64,000 nucleotides of DNA from Acidimicrobiales bacterium (lineage in GTDB: Bacteria > Actinomycetota > Acidimicrobiia > Acidimicrobiales > Aldehydirespiratoraceae): assembly GCA_033344915.1 (NCBI GenBank), contig JAWPML010000001.1:1422369-1486368 (forward strand), written 5' to 3'. This document shows positions 32,517 through 47,300 of the stretch, piece after piece (within the stretch, counting starts at the first letter, position 1; every line of letters begins with the position of its first letter). A program made the translations under genes and the position numbers. The notes under the pieces are model-generated. The model was not told where the DNA came from and made no database searches. It was given only the letters and a program-made list of their open reading frames with translations.

Positions 32517-33786
32517 GGAGTTCGGTCAGGGCCGCGAGGAACCAGCCCGGATCGTGGCTGCCGGACATCTCCCGGGCCGCGTGCATGGCGAGTTGGGCGC
32601 AGCCCGCGTCCACCACCGCTATGCCGAGTTGCCCGGCCGAGACGGGTCCGATGGTCGAACCACACGCCAGGTCGGTCCGCGTGACGAAGCGTTGCAGCGG
32701 CACCTCGGCCCGTTCGCAGGCGAGGGTGAACGCCGCGGCGGACTCCGCGTCCGTCGCGTAGCGCTGGTTCGCGTTGATCTTCAGCACCGGCCCGGCGTTG
32801 ACCGCGACTCGGTGGTCCGGCTCGTGGCGGTCCGCGAAGTTCGGATGCGTGGCATGGGCGCCGTCGGCCGACACGACGAGACTCGCGGCGCGGCTCGTGG
32901 CGCGACTCTCGAGGTCACCACCGAGGGCCGCCCCGATGCGGTCCAGAACGTCGCTGAGCAGGGGCGATGCCGCGCCCGAGCTCGACACACTGCCCACCTC
33001 CTCGTGGTCGAAGAGGCAGAGCATGGGGATGCTCTCTCCGGCATCGGCGGCCGCGGCGACGAGAGCATCCAGTCCGACGAAACACGAGAGCAGGTTGTCG
33101 ATGCGCGCCGATGCGAGGAACTGCTCGTCGAGTCCGGTCAGCGCCGCCGGAGTGACGTCGTGGGCCATCATGTCCCACGCGACGACATCGGCTTCGTCGA
33201 CATCGGCGAGCGTGGCCAGATAGGCGGCGAACGTCGGTGCGTCGCCGGTTGCCCACACGGGCGCCATGTGGTGCTGCGGGTTGAGCAGCAGGCCCTTTTC
33301 CCGGATGTCGCGGTCGAGATGGATCGCAAGCTGTGGCACCCGCAGCAGGGGGCGGTCGTCGCGGACCAGCCGCGTGGTGGTCCCGTTACCGTCGCGCACC
33401 GCGATCCGGCCGGCGAGGCCCAGGTCACGGTCGAGCCAGGAGTTGAGCAGGACGCCGCCGTAGATCTCGACACCGAGCTGACGCCAACCGGCGGTTCCCG
33501 TGTCGGGTTGGGGCTTGATCCGCAGGTTGGGACTGTCCGTGTGGGCCCCGACGATGCGCACCGGCGACGCCGCAGCGTGGTGTTCGCCGACGCTCCAGGC
33601 CACCAGCGCGCCGCCGCGACGGGTGTAGTGCGACCCCCGTGCGGGCAGGGCATCGCCCGGCGCGATCTCCCGGAATCCCGCCGCGTCCAGCGCCGCGGCG
33701 GCTGTGGCCACCGCGTGGTACGGCGTGGGTGACGCGTCGATCAGGGAGGCGACTCGACGGGAAACGGACAGGTCAGGGGCGCGCAT
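32506..33786 (-). CDS. M18 family aminopeptidase
   Basis: A 426-residue dinuclear zinc aminopeptidase, similar to aspartyl aminopeptidases. Metal-site motifs are [19 protein letters not shown] near residue 80, [19 protein letters not shown] near 215, [26 protein letters not shown] near 250 and the late histidine in [12 protein letters not shown]. The N-terminus [22 protein letters not shown] is typical. ATG 33786 was chosen as the first start in register with that signature. It probably works in intracellular peptide turnover, releasing acidic N-terminal residues. Confidence 0.94.
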   Translation of the reverse strand: MRAPDLSVSRRVASLIDASPTPYHAVATAAAALDAAGFREIAPGDALPARGSHYTRRGGALVAWSVGEHHAAASPVRIVGAHTDSPNLRIKPQPDTGTAGWRQLGVEIYGGVLLNSWLDRDLGLAGRIAVRDGNGTTTRLVRDDRPLLRVPQLAIHLDRDIREKGLLLNPQHHMAPVWATGDAPTFAAYLATLADVDEADVVAWDMMAHDVTPAALTGLDEQFLASARIDNLLSCFVGLDALVAAAADAGESIPMLCLFDHEEVGSVSSSGAASPLLSDVLDRIGAALGGDLESRATSRAASLVVSADGAHATHPNFADRHEPDHRVAVNAGPVLKINANQRYATDAESAAAFTLACERAEVPLQRFVTRTDLACGSTIGPVSAGQLGIAVVDAGCAQLAMHAAREMSGSHDPGWFLAALTELLSA

Positions 33787-33805
33787 GGGCCTATGATGAC
33801 CCAGT

Positions 33806-33825
33806 GACGACCCGAGTTGGTCGTC
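33806..33825. repeat. Inverted repeat upstream of gltB
   Basis: GACGACC-CGAGTT-GGTCGTC, perfect 7-bp arms, midway between the divergent M18 and gltB genes and about 17 nt before the candidate gltB -10 box. It could be an operator. Confidence 0.35.
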
Positions 33826-33841
33826 CACAGGCGAGAATCGG

Positions 33842-33911
33842 TAGCGTTTCTCGTTCTGGCAGCCGGGCCAATGTCGTCCCAGCTCCGCACCGTGCAGGCC
33901 GCTCCCTGCAC
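33842..33911 (+). promoter_or_regulatory. Candidate promoter and leader hairpin of gltB
   Basis: TAGCGT (33842-33847) predicts an approximately 82-nt leader. It contains the perfect hairpin GTGCAGG-CCGCTC-CCTGCAC (33892-33911), then GAGGAG (33925-33930) before ATG 33936. Confidence 0.4.
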
Positions 33912-33935
33912 ATCTGGAGACCCCGAGGAGACACC

Positions 33936-38552
<4,617 letters not shown>

Positions 38553-38561
38553 GGAGCGACG

Positions 38562-40028
38562 ATGGCTGATCCCCGCGGATTCATGAAGCACGACCGGGAG
38601 CTGCCCACGCGGCGCCCGGTGCCGGTCCGGCTCAAGGACTGGAAGGAGGTCTACGACGACTTTCCCGAGGACGCGCTGCGCACGCAGGCGAGCCGGTGCA
38701 TGGACTGCGGCATCCCGTTCTGCAACTACGGGTGTCCCCTCGGCAACATCATCCCGGACTGGAACGACCTGACGTACCGGGGTCACTGGCACGACGCCAT
38801 CGATCGACTGCACGCCACGAACAACTTCCCGGAGTTCACCGGCCGCCTCTGCCCCGCCCCCTGCGAGACGGCGTGCGTGCTCGGCATCCACGAGCCCCCC
38901 GTCACGATCAAGCGGATCGAGGTGGAGATCGTCGACCGGGCGTGGGCCGAGGGCTGGATCACCCCGGAGATCCCCGTCGTCTCCACCGGGAAGTCCGTCG
39001 CCGTCGTCGGCTCCGGGCCCGCCGGGCTTGCCGCGGCTCAGCAGCTCACCCGAGCCGGCCATCGGGTCGTCGTGTACGAACGGGCGGACCGTCCCGGCGG
39101 CCTCCTGCGCTACGGCATCCCGGAATTCAAGATGGAGAAGCGCCACCTCGATCAGCGCCTCACCCAGATGGAAGCCGAGGGCACCGAGTTCCGCTGCAAC
39201 GTCGCGGTCGGCACCGATGTCACCGCGGACGAGCTGCGAGCCGGGTACGACGCGGTGGTGCTCGCCTGCGGGGCCACCCAGGCGCGGGACCTTCCCATTC
39301 CGGGGCGCGAGTGCAAGGGCATCCACCAGGCGATGGAGTTCCTGCCGATCGCCAACCGCGTGCAGGAGGGCGATCTCGACGAACCGACGCTCACCGCCGA
39401 GGGCAAGAACGTCATCATCATCGGTGGCGGCGACACCGGTGCCGACTGTCTGGGCACGTCGCTGCGCCAGAGTGCCGCCTCGATCCACCAGTTCGAGATC
39501 ATGCCCCGCCCACCCGACGAGCGTCCGGCGGAGAACCCCTGGCCGACCTGGCCGATGATCTATCGGGTGAGCTCCGCCCACGAGGAGGGTGGCGAGCGCG
39601 AGTACGCCATCAACACCGTGGAATTCGTCGGTGACGACGAGGGCAACCTCACGCTCCTGCGCACGGTCCGCGTCGAGCAGGTCGTCGAGGACGGCCGCAT
39701 GAGTTTCGAGCCGATCGCCGGGAGCGAAGAGGACTTCCCGGCCGAGTTGGTCCTCCTCGCGATGGGATTCACGGGCCCCGAACAGGGCGCGTTGACCGAA
39801 CAGTTCGGTGTCGAGCTCGACGGCCGGGGCAACGTCGTTCGCGACGACCGCTGGTCCACGAACGTCGACGGCGTCTTCGTGTGCGGTGACATGGGCCGGG
39901 GCCAGAGTCTCATCGTCTGGGCGATCGCGGAGGGTCGCTCGGCCGCGGCATCCGTCGACGAGTGGCTGATGGCGACGGCCACCCAGCTCCCGTCACCGAT
40001 CACCCCGACCGCAGCACCGCTTCGGTGA
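38562..40028 (+). CDS. gltD: Glutamate synthase small subunit
   Basis: A 488-residue NADPH-dependent flavoprotein that feeds electrons to GltB. Fe-S ligands are C46, C49, C54 and C58 (RCMDCGIPFCNYGCPLGN), then C97, C101 and C105 (CPAPCETAC). The FAD motif is VAVVGSGPAGLAAAQQLTRAGH near 147. The NADPH motif is VIIIGGGDTGADCLGTSLRQ near 285. The C-terminal FAD loop is VFVCGDMGRGQSLIVWAIAEGR. GAGGAG in the 9-nt gap after gltB gives tight co-translation. A small hairpin (40075-40091) follows the gene. Confidence 0.98.
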   Translation: MADPRGFMKHDRELPTRRPVPVRLKDWKEVYDDFPEDALRTQASRCMDCGIPFCNYGCPLGNIIPDWNDLTYRGHWHDAIDRLHATNNFPEFTGRLCPAPCETACVLGIHEPPVTIKRIEVEIVDRAWAEGWITPEIPVVSTGKSVAVVGSGPAGLAAAQQLTRAGHRVVVYERADRPGGLLRYGIPEFKMEKRHLDQRLTQMEAEGTEFRCNVAVGTDVTADELRAGYDAVVLACGATQARDLPIPGRECKGIHQAMEFLPIANRVQEGDLDEPTLTAEGKNVIIIGGGDTGADCLGTSLRQSAASIHQFEIMPRPPDERPAENPWPTWPMIYRVSSAHEEGGEREYAINTVEFVGDDEGNLTLLRTVRVEQVVEDGRMSFEPIAGSEEDFPAELVLLAMGFTGPEQGALTEQFGVELDGRGNVVRDDRWSTNVDGVFVCGDMGRGQSLIVWAIAEGRSAAASVDEWLMATATQLPSPITPTAAPLR

Positions 40029-40074
40029 ACGCCGTCGCGATCCGGCCCGGATCTGGGCCGAACGGGTCATTCTG

Positions 40075-40091
40075 GGCAGGAAGGATTGCCC
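40075..40091 (+). terminator. Small hairpin after gltD
   Basis: GGGCA and TGCCC pair around a 7-nt loop 46 nt after the gltD stop. There is no T-tract beyond CCCTTAATT. A weak terminator at best. Confidence 0.3.
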
Positions 40092-40097
40092 GGAGCC

Positions 40098-40123
40098 CTT
40101 AATTCCTCTGGGCAACGGCCGAA
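40098..40123 (+). promoter_or_regulatory. Sigma-28-like promoter candidate before the conservon
   Basis: CTTA (40098-40101), 16 nt, GCCGAA (40118-40123). This resembles the CTCA-N15/17-GCCGAA type of motile actinobacteria, with one mismatch in the -35. The predicted start near 40130 leaves a 42-nt leader with the hairpin GGCACCC-GCCGT-GGGTGCC (40134-40152) and AGAGG before ATG 40172. TTAATT (40099-40104) is an alternative housekeeping -10. Confidence 0.4.
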
Positions 40124-40171
40124 TTGAGCGGGGGGCACCCGCCGTGGGTGCCGTGACGCTCAGAGGCCCGC

Positions 40172-42940
40172 ATGCTCAAGAGGATCAAGGTACGAGGAAA
40201 GCTCCTCCTCCTACTCGCCACCCCGCTCGTCGCCGTCATGGTGTTCGCGTACGCCGGGATCATCGACCGGACCGAAGCCACGACGCATCAGGAACGAGAA
40301 GCTCGGATCGCCGAGTTCGCCAATGCGGGTGCGGATCTCTCTCTGTCCATCCAGGTCGAGCGCATCCGGTTGCTCGAGGTCGAGCGCCTCTCGCTCGTGG
40401 GTGCGGACCTCCTGAGCGAGGAGCGCCTCAACACCGATGCCCAGCTCGAGCGCTGGGTCGAGTCCTACACCCGTGTCCGCGGTGAACTCGAGAACCCCGA
40501 CCTGGTGGCCTCCCTGGACGACATCACCAGTCGGCTCCCCGAGACGATCGGTCCGGACCGCGGGACCGACTCGGTCACCGGGACGCTTCTGGCCGGCGCC
40601 AGCCGCTCGATCGACGACAACACGATGCTGCTCGCCGGTGAGGCTGCGGATCTCGAGCTGTTCCGAGCCCTCACGAACCTCAACGAGCTGCTGACGATCC
40701 AGTCGTCGTACGCGTCGATCACCTCGGTCGGCGCCGACGCCATCTTCCAGGGCGAGTGGGATGCCGTCGGTCTGACCCGCGTCAGCGAGGCCGAGCAGGA
40801 CGCAGAGCGTGCCATCGCATCCTTCAACGCGACCGCCGACGCCGAGTACGTGACCCAGTTCGTCGCGCTCCAGGAGTCGGGTCAGATTCCGAGCCCGGTG
40901 CCCGGCCGTGTCGACGTGTTGGCCGACATCCAGTCGTACATGGATGACCCCGGCGTCGGTGGCGTGCTCACCTGGCTCGAGCAGGGCAAGGAGCAGCTCA
41001 CCGCCCTCAACGGCCTCATCGACCAGTCGGTGACCGCCACCGTGGCCGACGCCCAGCTCGCGGCCACCACTGCCAACGAGGAGGCGCAGTCGTTCCTCAT
41101 CCTGGCCGGCTCGGTCGCCCTCCTCACCCTCGTCATGGCCGTGGCGGTCGGCCGTTCGATCAGCCGCCCGCTCATCCGTCTGACCCGCAACGCCGAACAG
41201 CTGTCCACCGAGGAGCTTCCGGCTCTCGTGGAGTCGCTGCGTTCGGCCGGTCGCGCCGAGGCGCCAGTCCTCACGCCGATCGAGGCCAAGGGCCGCGACG
41301 AGGTCGCCCAGCTCGCCCACGCGATCTCGGAGATCCAGCAGGTGACGATGGACGTCGCCGAGGAGCAGAGCGATCTGCTCCGGCGCGGCATCTCCGACAT
41401 CTTCGTGAACCTGGCCCGCCGCAACCAGAGCCTCCTCGATCGACAGATCGACTTCATCGACCAGCTCGAGTCCCGCGAGGAGAACCCGGACCAGCTGGAG
41501 AACCTCTTCCGCCTCGATCACCTCGCCACCCGCATGCGGCGCAACGCAGAGTCGCTCCTCGTGCTGGCCGGTGCCGAGCCGACCCGCCGCCGCGGCCGCC
41601 CCGTCGAAGTCGTCGACGTGCTCCGTGTCGCCATGGGTGAGATCGAGGACTTCGGTCGGATCCAGCTCATGTCCGTCGATCCGTCGACGGTCGCCGGCTC
41701 CGTCGCGGTCGACCTCGCCCACCTGATGTCGGAGCTGATGGAGAACGCGACCCAGTTCTCCCCGCCGGACGTCGACGTCGAGGTCATCGGCTACCGCATC
41801 GCCGACGGCAGCTACCAGCTGACCCTCGCCGACAAGGGCATCGGCATGAGCGCCGAGCAGATCGCCGCGGCGAACAAGACCCTGGCCGAGCCGCCGCTCG
41901 TCGGCCTGGACCTCAGCCGCTCGTTGGGCTTCACCGTGGTCTCGCGCCTGTCGCATCGCCTCGGCGTGGGCGTGCAGCTCACCGCCGGCGCAGAAGGTGG
42001 CGTCACCGCGGTCATCACGATCCCCGCCGAGATGGTCGGTTCCACCGAACTCGACCAGACGCCGGCGATCACCGAGACCGAGGCCGTCGAAGAGGAGCCG
42101 GTCGACGAGACCCCGGCACCCCCGATGCTCGACCCGTTGGCCCCGGCCGACCTGTCCGAAAACCCCTTCGGCGACAGCACGCCGCAGTATGTGGAGCCCA
42201 CCCCGGAGCCGGAGCCTTCGCCGGAACCCACGATCGAGCCCTCGCCGGAACCGACGTCCGAGCCGGCACCGGTCGCCGAGGCGCCGACTCCGCCCCTGGG
42301 GGCCGACGAGCTCGGAAAGCTGCCGATGCGGCGTCCGACCACCCCCGAACCGACCTCGGCGTCGGCCGAGCCGATCGCCGGCGTCGAACCGGAGCCGGAG
42401 GCGCCCGCCGCCGCACTCCCGACCCGTGTGCCCGCGTCGGCCCCGGAGCCCGCCCCCGAGCCCGCCGCCGACCAGGGGGCCGACCTCTTCGCCGCCTTCG
42501 GGTCACCGAGCAGCCCGCCGGCCGACACCGACGCCGACCTCTTCGCGCCGATCGACGGTGGTGCCCCGGCCGAACCGGTCGCACCGACCCCGCCCGCGGC
42601 CGATCCGGCGCCGACGCAGCAGCTGCCCGTCACCCCGGCGCCGGACGCACCGGCACCCCTCCCGACGCGCGACCCGGCCGCCGTCGGCGCCGTGCCCCAG
42701 GCCGTCACGAGTGCGGGCCTCATCCGCCGCACGCCGAAGCAGATCGACGTCCCCGAGGAGTCCCGCTACGCGCCGGGCGCCACGCCGACCCCGACGGGAC
42801 CGGCCGCTCCGGAGGCGGTCGCACCCACGGCCAACCGTTCCCCCGAAGAGGTCCGGCAGATGCTTTCGCGATATCGAGCCGGCCTCCGCAAGGGACGCGG
42901 ACCCGAATCCGATCCTGACCAGTCGAACCGACGGAGCTGA
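40172..42940 (+). CDS. cvnA: Conservon sensor histidine kinase with nitrate-sensor-like extracellular domain
   Basis: A 922-residue membrane kinase. It has TM1 (about 9-30), a 275-residue extracellular all-helical region of the nitrate/nitrite-sensing type, TM2 (about 307-330) and HAMP. The actinobacterial dimerisation segment follows (RRNQSLLDRQIDFIDQLE to LDHLATRMRRNAESLLVLAG, about 415-466), then an HATPase domain (N-box HLMSELMENATQFSPP near 515; DKGIGMS near 552; SRSLGFTVVSRLSHRLG near 580). About 230 residues of Pro/Glu/Ala-rich tail lead to a conserved end, RSPEEVRQMLSRYRAGLRKGRG. With the next three genes it forms a complete conservon, a module thought to couple sensing to a GTPase switch. 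Confidence 0.93.
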   Translation: MLKRIKVRGKLLLLLATPLVAVMVFAYAGIIDRTEATTHQEREARIAEFANAGADLSLSIQVERIRLLEVERLSLVGADLLSEERLNTDAQLERWVESYTRVRGELENPDLVASLDDITSRLPETIGPDRGTDSVTGTLLAGASRSIDDNTMLLAGEAADLELFRALTNLNELLTIQSSYASITSVGADAIFQGEWDAVGLTRVSEAEQDAERAIASFNATADAEYVTQFVALQESGQIPSPVPGRVDVLADIQSYMDDPGVGGVLTWLEQGKEQLTALNGLIDQSVTATVADAQLAATTANEEAQSFLILAGSVALLTLVMAVAVGRSISRPLIRLTRNAEQLSTEELPALVESLRSAGRAEAPVLTPIEAKGRDEVAQLAHAISEIQQVTMDVAEEQSDLLRRGISDIFVNLARRNQSLLDRQIDFIDQLESREENPDQLENLFRLDHLATRMRRNAESLLVLAGAEPTRRRGRPVEVVDVLRVAMGEIEDFGRIQLMSVDPSTVAGSVAVDLAHLMSELMENATQFSPPDVDVEVIGYRIADGSYQLTLADKGIGMSAEQIAAANKTLAEPPLVGLDLSRSLGFTVVSRLSHRLGVGVQLTAGAEGGVTAVITIPAEMVGSTELDQTPAITETEAVEEEPVDETPAPPMLDPLAPADLSENPFGDSTPQYVEPTPEPEPSPEPTIEPSPEPTSEPAPVAEAPTPPLGADELGKLPMRRPTTPEPTSASAEPIAGVEPEPEAPAAALPTRVPASAPEPAPEPAADQGADLFAAFGSPSSPPADTDADLFAPIDGGAPAEPVAPTPPAADPAPTQQLPVTPAPDAPAPLPTRDPAAVGAVPQAVTSAGLIRRTPKQIDVPEESRYAPGATPTPTGPAAPEAVAPTANRSPEEVRQMLSRYRAGLRKGRGPESDPDQSNRRS

Positions 42941-42951
42941 GGAGCCCCGAT

Positions 42952-43371
42952 ATGACCATGAGCAGTGCAGCAACGAACGTCAACTGGCTCGTTGCGAACT
43001 TCGTCGAGCGGGTACCCGGCGTGAGCGAGGCGGTTGTCGTCTCCTCCGACGGTCTCCCGATGGCGCTCTCGGGCGGCCTCGACCGTGACGCCGCCGACCG
43101 CTTCGCCGCCGTCGCCTCCGGCCTGATCGGACTCGCCTACGGCGCCGCCGGTCGATTCGGTGGCGGTCGGGTGAACGAGATCATCATCGAGATGGAGCAT
43201 GCGTTCCTCTTCGTGACGGGCGTGAGCGATGGCTCGTGCCTCGCCGTCGTCGCCGACTCCGACTGTGATGTCGGGCTGGTCGGCTACGAAATGGCCGTCC
43301 TCGTCGAGAAGACCGGCCCCTTCCTCACGCCCGAGCTCCGAGCTGAACTGCAGAGCGCTCTCCCGCGATGA
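42952..43371 (+). CDS. cvnB: Roadblock/LC7 domain protein of the conservon
   Basis: A 139-residue roadblock/LC7 protein: NVNWLVANFVERVPGVSEAVVVSSDGLPMALSGGLDRDAADRFAAVASGL, then GGGRVNEIIIEMEHAFLFVTGVSDGSCLAVVADSDCDVGLVGYEMAVLV. Such proteins act as regulators or scaffolds of small Ras-like GTPases, here the cvnD product. GAGGAG stands just before ATG 42952, 11 nt after cvnA. Its stop overlaps the cvnC start (ATGA). Confidence 0.95.
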   Translation: MTMSSAATNVNWLVANFVERVPGVSEAVVVSSDGLPMALSGGLDRDAADRFAAVASGLIGLAYGAAGRFGGGRVNEIIIEMEHAFLFVTGVSDGSCLAVVADSDCDVGLVGYEMAVLVEKTGPFLTPELRAELQSALPR

Positions 43372-43733
43372 CCGATCAGCCCCGTGACAACCGGCTGCGT
43401 GTGCGTCCGTACGCGTTGACCGGCGGACGAGTTCGATCGTCGACCGAGCTCGCGCTCGAGACGATCGTGCGCGTCACCCCGCGGGGCGAAGAGGGCGCGA
43501 AGGATCTCCCGACCGAACGGCGGGCGATCCTCGAGCTCTGTGCCACCCCGACGTCCATTGCCGAGGTGTCCGCACACCTCAGCCTTCCCCTTGGTGTCGC
43601 CCGCGTTCTCGTGGGTGACCTGGTCACCGACGGCCACCTCGACTCCCATGCCAACCCGGCAGGGGACGAAGAGGGGTCTCGCCCCGACCTCCGACTCCTC
43701 GAAAGGGTCCTCGATGGTCTTCAAGCGCTCTGA
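43368..43733 (+). CDS. cvnC: DUF742 protein of the conservon
   Basis: A 121-residue DUF742 protein: LRVRPYALTGGRVRSSTELALETIVRVT, then the winged-helix-like RRAILELCATPTSIAEVSAHLSLPLGVARVLVGDLVTDGHL and LLERVLDGLQAL. DUF742 proteins occur almost only in this operon context and probably bridge the kinase/roadblock and GTPase parts. It overlaps cvnB by 4 nt and cvnD by 20 nt. Confidence 0.95.
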   Translation: MTDQPRDNRLRVRPYALTGGRVRSSTELALETIVRVTPRGEEGAKDLPTERRAILELCATPTSIAEVSAHLSLPLGVARVLVGDLVTDGHLDSHANPAGDEEGSRPDLRLLERVLDGLQAL

Positions 43734-44310
43734 GAAGAACGAAGCTGCCAGCAGCAGCAGCGTTCCCATCCCGGTCAAGATCGTCGTGGCCGGCGGCTAT
43801 GCCGTCGGCAAGACGACCTTCGTCGGGTCGATCTCCGAGATCGAACCGCTCACAACCGAGGCCTCCCTGACCTCCCACAGCCAGGGCGTGGACATCGCCG
43901 GTGAGGCGGCCAAGACGTCGACGACCGTGGCGATGGACTTCGGTCGCATCAGTCTCGGTGACGATCTGATCCTCTACCTGTTCGGCACGCCGGGCCAGGA
44001 CCGCTTCCACTTCATGTGGGACGATCTCGTGCGCGGCGCCATCGGTGCGGTCGTCGTGGTCGACACGTCCCGTCTCGAGGACTGCTTCGCGGCGGTCGAC
44101 TACTTCGAGTCCGCCGGCATCCCGTTCGTCGTGGCCGTGAACGCCTTCTTCGGACGCATCCACCACTCGCTCGAGGACGTGCGGGAGGCCTTGGCGATCT
44201 CGCCGGACGTGCCGATGATGATCACGGACGCCCGTGATCGCGCCGCGACGAAGGGCACGCTGCTCGAACTCGTCCAGCACGCGCTCGCCCGCGCGACCAC
44301 CCCCGCCTAG
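43714..44310 (+). CDS. cvnD: Conservon small GTPase
   Basis: A 198-residue Ras-like GTPase. The P-loop is VVAGGYAVGKTTFVGSISE near residue 25. The G2/G3 region is EASLTSHSQGVDIAG to LYLFGTPGQDRFHFMWDDLVRGA, with the PGQ typical of the group. The guanine-recognition region lies in VVAVNAFFGR. ATG 43714 has GAAAGGG upstream. Its TAG and the stop of the convergent AftD-like gene share the four bases CTAG at 44307-44310. No cytochrome P450 gene follows, unlike several Streptomyces conservons. Confidence 0.94.
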   Translation: MVFKRSEKNEAASSSSVPIPVKIVVAGGYAVGKTTFVGSISEIEPLTTEASLTSHSQGVDIAGEAAKTSTTVAMDFGRISLGDDLILYLFGTPGQDRFHFMWDDLVRGAIGAVVVVDTSRLEDCFAAVDYFESAGIPFVVAVNAFFGRIHHSLEDVREALAISPDVPMMITDARDRAATKGTLLELVQHALARATTPA

Positions 44311-47300
44311 TCGTCGTCGCGACGAACGGCCGCGACCAGATAGTCGGCCGCGAGGAACAGGAACGCGAGCACGCCCCACACGTGGAGGTGGGCGAACTGC
44401 TGGGGCCATCCGAAGTCCGGGCCGTAGCGTTCGGCCCGCTGTTCGAGCATCAGCGCGACCACGGTCACGCCAAGTGTGCCGGCCGCGAACAACGCCGGCC
44501 GTACGCGACGGTTGCCCCACGCAAGGAGGGCGGCGACCGCGACGCCGACCAGCACCGCCAAGCCCGGCAGCCGCGGCAGGTTCAACCAGGCGAAGACCGC
44601 CGCACCGGTTCCCGCGGCCGTCGCGACGGCGACCGTCACCGGCCCCCGCGGACCCGGAGGGTCGAGCCACGGCAGGGCGAGCACAGCCGGCGGTGGCGCG
44701 GTGGCGCGCGCCGCCGGCATGGTCCTGCGGCGGCGCAGCGCGAGGGCCAGGACGATCACGAGCGCGACGATCGACACCGCCATGGCGCGGCCGACGAGGC
44801 GCTGCGGCGTCCACTCGAGATCGACGGTCACCGCGTCCCCGGCGGGGAGCAGCCAACCGTTGGCAAAACCGTCGATGAGTACGGGCTCACCCAGCGACGC
44901 GCCGTCGACCGTGGCCTCCCACCCGAGGTTGTGACTCTGCCCGAGCACGAGCCACCGATCCTCCTCCGAGGCGGGCACGCGCACCCGATACGACGTGTCG
45001 TCGTGTGATTCCACGGCCACGACGGGCCCGGCGACGGGCGGCTCGACCGGTCGGGGGCTCGAGAGCACCAGTTGATCGATGTCGAACCCGTGCGGACGTC
45101 CGCTGGTCTCGATCTCGATCCGGCTGTCGGCCGAAACCGGTTCGCAGCCGACGAGCGTGAGTTCGTCGCGGTCGAGCGCTTCGTCGACCGACGCCTCGAT
45201 ACGGGCGTGGGCGGTCACCCCGTCGAGCGTCGCGAGAGGCAGGCAGGGGGTGGCGATCGGCTGGAGGGGACCGAAGGCGCGGCCCACGCCGAGGTCGACT
45301 TCGGCGAAGGAGGTGGGGAGCCCAATGAAGTCGTTGGAGTACCAGTCCCGCGTGGTGTTCTCGTCCACCGCGGTCGACTGGAGCCGCACGACTCGTCCCG
45401 TACCGACGGCCGGGAGCGAGACCCGCGTGACGGTCCCGCGTTCGGCATCGCCGGCGCGGAGCCCGGTCGGGTAGGCCCCGATGACCGTCCCGTCGACCGA
45501 CACCTCGATCTCGGTGGGCACCGAGTGCAGGGCATCGTTCACCACAAGGACCTCGATGCCGTCGAAGGAAACCGGCGCGTCGTGCTCGACCTCCACCCAG
45601 CGCCACAGCTGACCGCCGAACTCGCCGGTCCACGCCGTGGTCGGATCACCGTCGAACGCCATCGACGCGATGCTGCGGAGGTCACCCTGGAGCGATTCCT
45701 CGGCCCGGGCCCACATGGCGTCGCCGAGGGTGTCGGTCGTGCGGCCGAGAAGGGCGTCGACCACGGAGTCGTCGACCGCGGCGGAGACCCGCGCCGACCC
45801 CCCGAGCACGAACTCGCGGTCGTGGGCGGTGACGACGATGCGACGGATCTCCCGCTCGGGGTCCTCCCGCACGGGTTCCTGGGGATTCGAGCGCTCCCGG
45901 GTGACTACGACGGCGAGGTCGTGCTCGGCCAGGTCGTCACCCAGCTGCTCGACGAGCGCCACGGGCGTGCGGAGGAACTCGGTGACCGGCTCGGCCCCGG
46001 CCATCACGATCTCGGCGAACCCCACCGGAGAGACGCCGGCATAGTTCGCCTGCGGAGCCACGTCGAGGTCGGTCAGGTGCACGGTGAACGTCGAGGCTGC
46101 CTCGTGGGTCGGAAGGTCGATCGTCTGGCCGGGGGACGTGTGTGAGGCATCGGTGAGGGCGACCCGGCGCAGAAGCTCACCATCGGCGCGGATCTCGATC
46201 TCGGTGATGCGACGGTTGACGTCGCCACCGGGCTGCACGACCCGGATCGACGGCACGACGGTGGGCGTCGTGTAGGCGAACTCGAGCCATTCGCCTCGGG
46301 CCTCGGCGAAGGCTCCCACAACCCAGGCGGTGGTGGCGTCACCGTCGATCGCGAGCACCGGGCGGTCGTCGTTCGTGTAGGTCACCGGGTTGCCGTAGTC
46401 AGAGGCCCGCAACCGGAACGGCGCCTCCTGCACACTGACCGTGCGGGTGTCGTCCGGGTCCAACCCGGCGTCGGCCACGCCCGCGAAGAGCTCGAGCCGG
46501 TTGTCGGTCGGATCGTCGACGAGCGGTTCCTGACCCGGCCACTCGGTGTAGCCCTGGTTCTCGCGCAGTGTCCCCCAACGGTTGGCCTCGCGGCGGTTGC
46601 TGTCGGTGATGACGATCGTCGCCGGCTCGGCGAGAACGGTGTCGGCGAGTGTGGGGTCGGCGACCAGGTCCGCGGCGAACCACAACGGACGCTCGACGTC
46701 GAGCAGCCCGGCGGCCGCGGTGTCGACCAGGCCCTCCGCGTCGCCGACCACGACGATTCCGCCCGTGACGGGACGCGTCCGCACGATGTCGAGTGCGCCG
46801 TCGACGGGGTAGGCGGTGACGGGGGCGGGGTCGGGCAGCGCGGGGTCGATCGCGAGATGGACCTCGTCGATCATCGTCTGCTCCGGCCCGGCGATGTTCG
46901 GCGCGGGCGGACCGAATCCGATCCCGTCGCCGAGCCCGTCGACCTCGTCGAGGAGGGCGGCCGTCGGCACCGGCCGGGGCGTACGGAACCGCTCGAAGGT
47001 GAGATCGGCGCGATGGACGATGTCGTCGATCGAGAGCAGGCGGGCGATCGGCGCGATGGCGTCCGCGTCGACCGTGTCCTCCTGGAATCGCTGGTCGAAC
47101 GCGATCAACAGGTCGGCCGACGGGGCGGACCCGAAGGGCACCAACTCCCGCGCCACATAGCCCCGGTCGAGAAATCCCGGCGTGATCGGATCCACGGTGT
47201 TTCCCCAGCGGTACGACGCGAAGTCACTGCCGGGGAGCTCCATCACCCGACCGTCCCGGCCGGACGCGTCGAGATGGTCGATCGCCTCGAGCCAGTACTC

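Noticed and set aside
40105-40166. Shine-Dalgarno sequestration by CCTCTG/CAGAGG in the cvnA leader
   Set aside because: With either candidate promoter the CCTCTG lies upstream of the predicted transcription start, so it would not be in the mRNA.
40029-40171. Riboswitch (c-di-GMP or c-di-AMP type) before the conservon
   Set aside because: Hairpins exist but the conserved nucleotides of these riboswitch classes are not present in order.
42187-42500. Short repeats that could suggest a CRISPR-like or tandem repeat array
   Set aside because: They are Pro/Glu codons in the low-complexity tail of the kinase, in frame and without regular spacers.
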